A DNA stretch of 7,548 nucleotides, from NCBI GenBank assembly GCA_023487645.1, contig JAMDBX010000038.1, positions 1 through 7,548 on the forward strand. Reading direction: 5' to 3'. The stretch is from Patescibacteria group bacterium. Lineage in GTDB: Bacteria; Patescibacteria; Microgenomatia; Daviesbacterales; UBA10151. Both the position numbers and the translations under genes were made by a program. The first letter of the stretch is position 1; each line of letters begins with the position of its first letter. The notes under the pieces are model-generated. The model searched no databases, was not told the DNA's origin, and worked only from the letters and a program-made list of their open reading frames with translations. This document shows positions 6,149 through 7,548 of the stretch, piece after piece.

Positions 6149-6229
6149 TTATACTGCCGTTTTATATGCTAATCTTCCTATTTGGCTCCGTATTCCTAGT
6201 CTTAATCTGACTGGCGCTTTAGATTTCAT
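6149..6229 (-). CDS. Possible 26-aa basic peptide gene within the operon
   Basis: ATG at 6229 directly follows the TAA of the upstream gene (TAAATG, zero gap), and the TAA at 6151-6149 is 3 nt before the ATG of the UbiA-like gene. The peptide starts MKSKAPVRLRLGIRSQIG and ends RLAYKTAV; it has seven Lys/Arg, no acidic residue and no Cys. It exactly fills the gap between two operon genes and could be expressed by translational reinitiation. No Shine-Dalgarno is present, and an ORF this short can arise by chance. Function unknown. Confidence 0.4.
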   Translation of the reverse strand: MKSKAPVRLRLGIRSQIGRLAYKTAV

Positions 6230-6694
6230 TTATTTGGACGAATGTAGAAATTTCCTGGAAAGAAGCATAACCGCTTGTCCGAAAAGGAATGAATACGTTG
6301 CTATTTCAACCAATGATATAAGTGCAAAACGCAGAGGATATTCCGTAAAAAATACCGTGTGTTCAATAAGTCCGCCTGATGCAGCAACATACCCGACTAA
6401 AAATATAATAGAACCGATAATCAACCCGCCTTTGAATTGATGCTGCTTTTTTATCCAACCAATGATCGGCAGAAACGCCAACGCATATAGCGCACCACGG
6501 AGTATTTGTGCCGGAAACATTAACTTCCAGACTAATGGATCATGAGGATTTCTCAGATATGAAATTGCTGCGGGTGATGGGGGATAAAAATCAAAAACAC
6601 CCAAGGCATTTGAAATAATTCCTGCAAAAAAATAGGTAACAATGTGAGAAATGATGAATATTATAAAATAGATGAAAAGATCTTTTGCTTTCAT
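6230..6694 (-). CDS. Four-helix integral membrane protein, uncharacterised
   Basis: The 154-aa protein has about four hydrophobic segments: residues 6-27 (FIYFIIFIISHIVTYFFAGI), about 58-80 (PAQILRGALYALAFLPIIGW), about 89-108 (GGLIIGSIIFLVGYVA) and about 126-147 (LISLVEIATYSFLFGQAVML). Short motifs of interest are LRGALYAL in helix 2, a GGLIEH loop after helix 3 and the polar EIATYSF helix 4. I do not recognise the family. The ATG at 6694 has an extended -10 box so close that the transcript could begin on the ATG itself. It heads the unit with the 26-codon ORF and the UbiA-like gene, so a shared membrane role is likely but unspecified. Bases 6365-6442 inside it are the native source of the fold-back copy at the right end. 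Confidence 0.75.
   Translation of the reverse strand: MKAKDLFIYFIIFIISHIVTYFFAGIISNALGVFDFYPPSPAAISYLRNPHDPLVWKLMFPAQILRGALYALAFLPIIGWIKKQHQFKGGLIIGSIIFLVGYVAASGGLIEHTVFFTEYPLRFALISLVEIATYSFLFGQAVMLLSRKFLHSSK
6365..6442. repeat. Right inverted repeat, inner arm (native)
   Basis: 78 bp lying inside an intact membrane-protein gene (third helix region). The exact reverse complement is at 7471-7548, so this arm is the original. Confidence 0.92.
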
Positions 6695-6700
6695 TCAATG

Positions 6701-6709
6701 ATTATGCCA
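6701..6709 (-). promoter_or_regulatory. Extended -10 promoter at the start of the membrane-protein operon
   Basis: Minus-strand TGGCATAAT (TGn plus CATAAT, one mismatch to TATAAT) ends 6 nt before the ATG at 6694. A start site 7 nt downstream falls on the A of the ATG, predicting a fully leaderless transcript. No good -35 is seen. Confidence 0.5.
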
Positions 6710-6733
6710 CATTGAAATAAAATATATAAGTAA

Positions 6734-6901
6734 AAAGCTTACGTTGTGATACTAATTTACTTGCTCGAGCATCGTAACACAAATATAACCACAACTTTAG
6801 CTTGTATTATCAAGGCTTTTTCTGACTTTAGGCTTGTAGCTCAAATCAGAGAGGAAATAGAACAACTAGATCACTTTTTAGAAAAATCTACGAGTTTATA
6901 A
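6734..6901 (+). pseudogene. Degenerate fragment C of a dispersed coding sequence
   Basis: A plus-strand frame open from 6734 to a TAA at 6899-6901 has no good start codon. It reads NTNITTTLACIIKAFSDF, then RLVAQIREEIEQLDHFLEK, a strongly coding-like helical C-terminus. It shares QIREEIE with fragment A and T-x-AC-II-K-F with fragment B. Its 3' end overlaps the convergent gene at 6871-7473 by 31 bp. It is probably a decayed, N-terminally truncated gene; a short expressed gene with an unusual start is not excluded. Confidence 0.5.
6841..6862 (+). repeat. 22-bp direct repeat, copy 2
   Basis: Matches 2458-2479 at 21 of 22 positions in the same orientation; encodes QIREEIE within fragment C. Confidence 0.75.
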
Positions 6902-7473
6902 CCATTCTCAAACGTAACTTTCGGTTTATCTTCAAGATTTGAAAAATATGGTTCTCCGTTTATTTCAAATGATGTATGGGTGGACCAAATCTTAATGAAT
7001 ACACTGTTTGATGGTTTTACGTCCCCAATATCTATATTTTTATCAAATTTACCAGTAGCACTCTGGGTAGCTTCGTTTTGTGTGAGTTCATAATAACCGT
7101 CAAACGGAACAAAGAGGGCAAGGTTTTCGACTTTCATCGTACCCTTATTTTCAATTGAAAAAGTCCAAAAACCACGAATGTACTGCAGATTTGAAATAGC
7201 ACTATTTATCTGAAGATGATTCAAATAATTATATAAGACAAAACTTGTTGAATTATTACCGTTACTAAGCTTGTCAATTTCCGGTGCAATTTTCTCTAAT
7301 GCATCAGGGTCGACACTATCCGAATAATTTTTATATGAACTAAAAAGTTCAGAGGGTGCTTCAAATGATTGATAGCTCCCTTTTACATTAAGAAGTGTTT
7401 GTGTTTTTAACTTCCAATTTTCATAATAATTTTGACCAAATAATGTTAAGGGGATAGTTATCACTGCGACCAT
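6871..7473 (-). CDS. Anchored extracytoplasmic protein of unknown function, 5' end lost
   Basis: About 200 residues are readable. The first authentic residues (VAVITIPLTLFG) look like the end of a membrane anchor, followed by a soluble, probably exported domain rich in Ser, Asn and Tyr. That domain has a helical first part (about 30-95) and a beta-rich second part (about 98-200) holding WTFSIENKGTMKVENLALFV, FIKIWSTHTS and KPKVTFENGYKLVDF. The pattern 'SIENKG--KVENL-L-VP-DG-YE' is typical of a beta-sandwich domain. The apparent ATG (7473) and TTG (7476) belong to the fold-back copy from 7471 onward, so the true start and anchor are missing. Stop is TGA at 6873-6871. I do not recognise the family. 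Confidence 0.6.
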   Translation of the reverse strand: MVAVITIPLTLFGQNYYENWKLKTQTLLNVKGSYQSFEAPSELFSSYKNYSDSVDPDALEKIAPEIDKLSNGNNSTSFVLYNYLNHLQINSAISNLQYIRGFWTFSIENKGTMKVENLALFVPFDGYYELTQNEATQSATGKFDKNIDIGDVKPSNSVFIKIWSTHTSFEINGEPYFSNLEDKPKVTFENGYKLVDFSKK

Positions 7474-7548
7474 CAATTCAAAGGCGGGTTGATTATCGGT
7501 TCTATTATATTTTTAGTCGGGTATGTTGCTGCATCAGGCGGACTTATT
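7471..7548. repeat. Right terminal inverted repeat, outer arm (likely chimeric)
   Basis: Exact 78-bp reverse complement of 6365-6442, ending at the window edge; the first base inward of the junction mismatches. It truncates the gene ending at 6871 in the middle of its anchor and supplies a false start codon. Best read as an amplification or assembly fold-back. Confidence 0.92.

Noticed and set aside
6763..6770. Perfect 8-bp palindrome GCTCGAGC
   Set aside because: Isolated and very short, with no partner sites or U-tract; not supported as an operator or terminator.

Overview
The 7,548-bp window carries ordinary bacterial housekeeping genes (a partial lon, a complete purT) followed by a run of small, mostly uncharacterised membrane-anchored proteins. 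All but one of the genes lie on the minus strand. Very compact spacing, short single-anchor envelope proteins, few Shine-Dalgarno sites and translation table 11 would suit a small-genome, uncultured bacterium such as a Patescibacteria/CPR (Microgenomates-like) lineage. That is an inference from style, not from a marker gene.

Layout, left to right. 1-989: 5' part of lon (N-terminal domain only). 1057-2343: purT, reading toward lon. 2344-2547: intergenic, with a promoter-like box for purT and a fragment of a dispersed degenerate sequence. 2548-2871: an unknown 107-aa helical protein with the only consensus ribosome-binding site here. 2872-2988: divergent promoter region. 2989-3786 (+): an endonuclease/exonuclease/phosphatase-fold protein with all catalytic residues. 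3796-4272: an anchored DUF3828-like protein. 4404-4886 and 4883-5362: two tandem paralogous anchored beta-sandwich proteins overlapping by ATGA. 5363-5545: intergenic, with a promoter and a second degenerate fragment. 5546-6694: a tight three-gene unit (four-helix membrane protein, a 26-codon basic ORF, a UbiA-like membrane protein). 6695-6901: promoter and a third fragment. 6871-7473: the 3' part of an anchored extracytoplasmic protein.

The two ends are the most concrete oddity. Bases 1-27 are an exact reverse complement of 396-422, and bases 7471-7548 (78 bp) are an exact reverse complement of 6365-6442. Each breaks a real gene. This looks like fold-back chimerism at both ends of one contig, as produced by multiple displacement amplification or assembly. 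The lon residues after 322 and the start of the last gene should therefore not be trusted.

Two biological patterns stand out. First, four genes have a -10-like hexamer 12-13 nt before the start codon and a fifth has an extended -10 only 6 nt before it, which predicts leaderless or nearly leaderless mRNAs. Second, three intergenic regions carry related, degraded plus-strand coding fragments (shared QIREEIE and T-x-AC-II segments), apparently remnants of one small dispersed gene or element. I see no CRISPR array, tRNA, rRNA, transposase or recognisable defence system.
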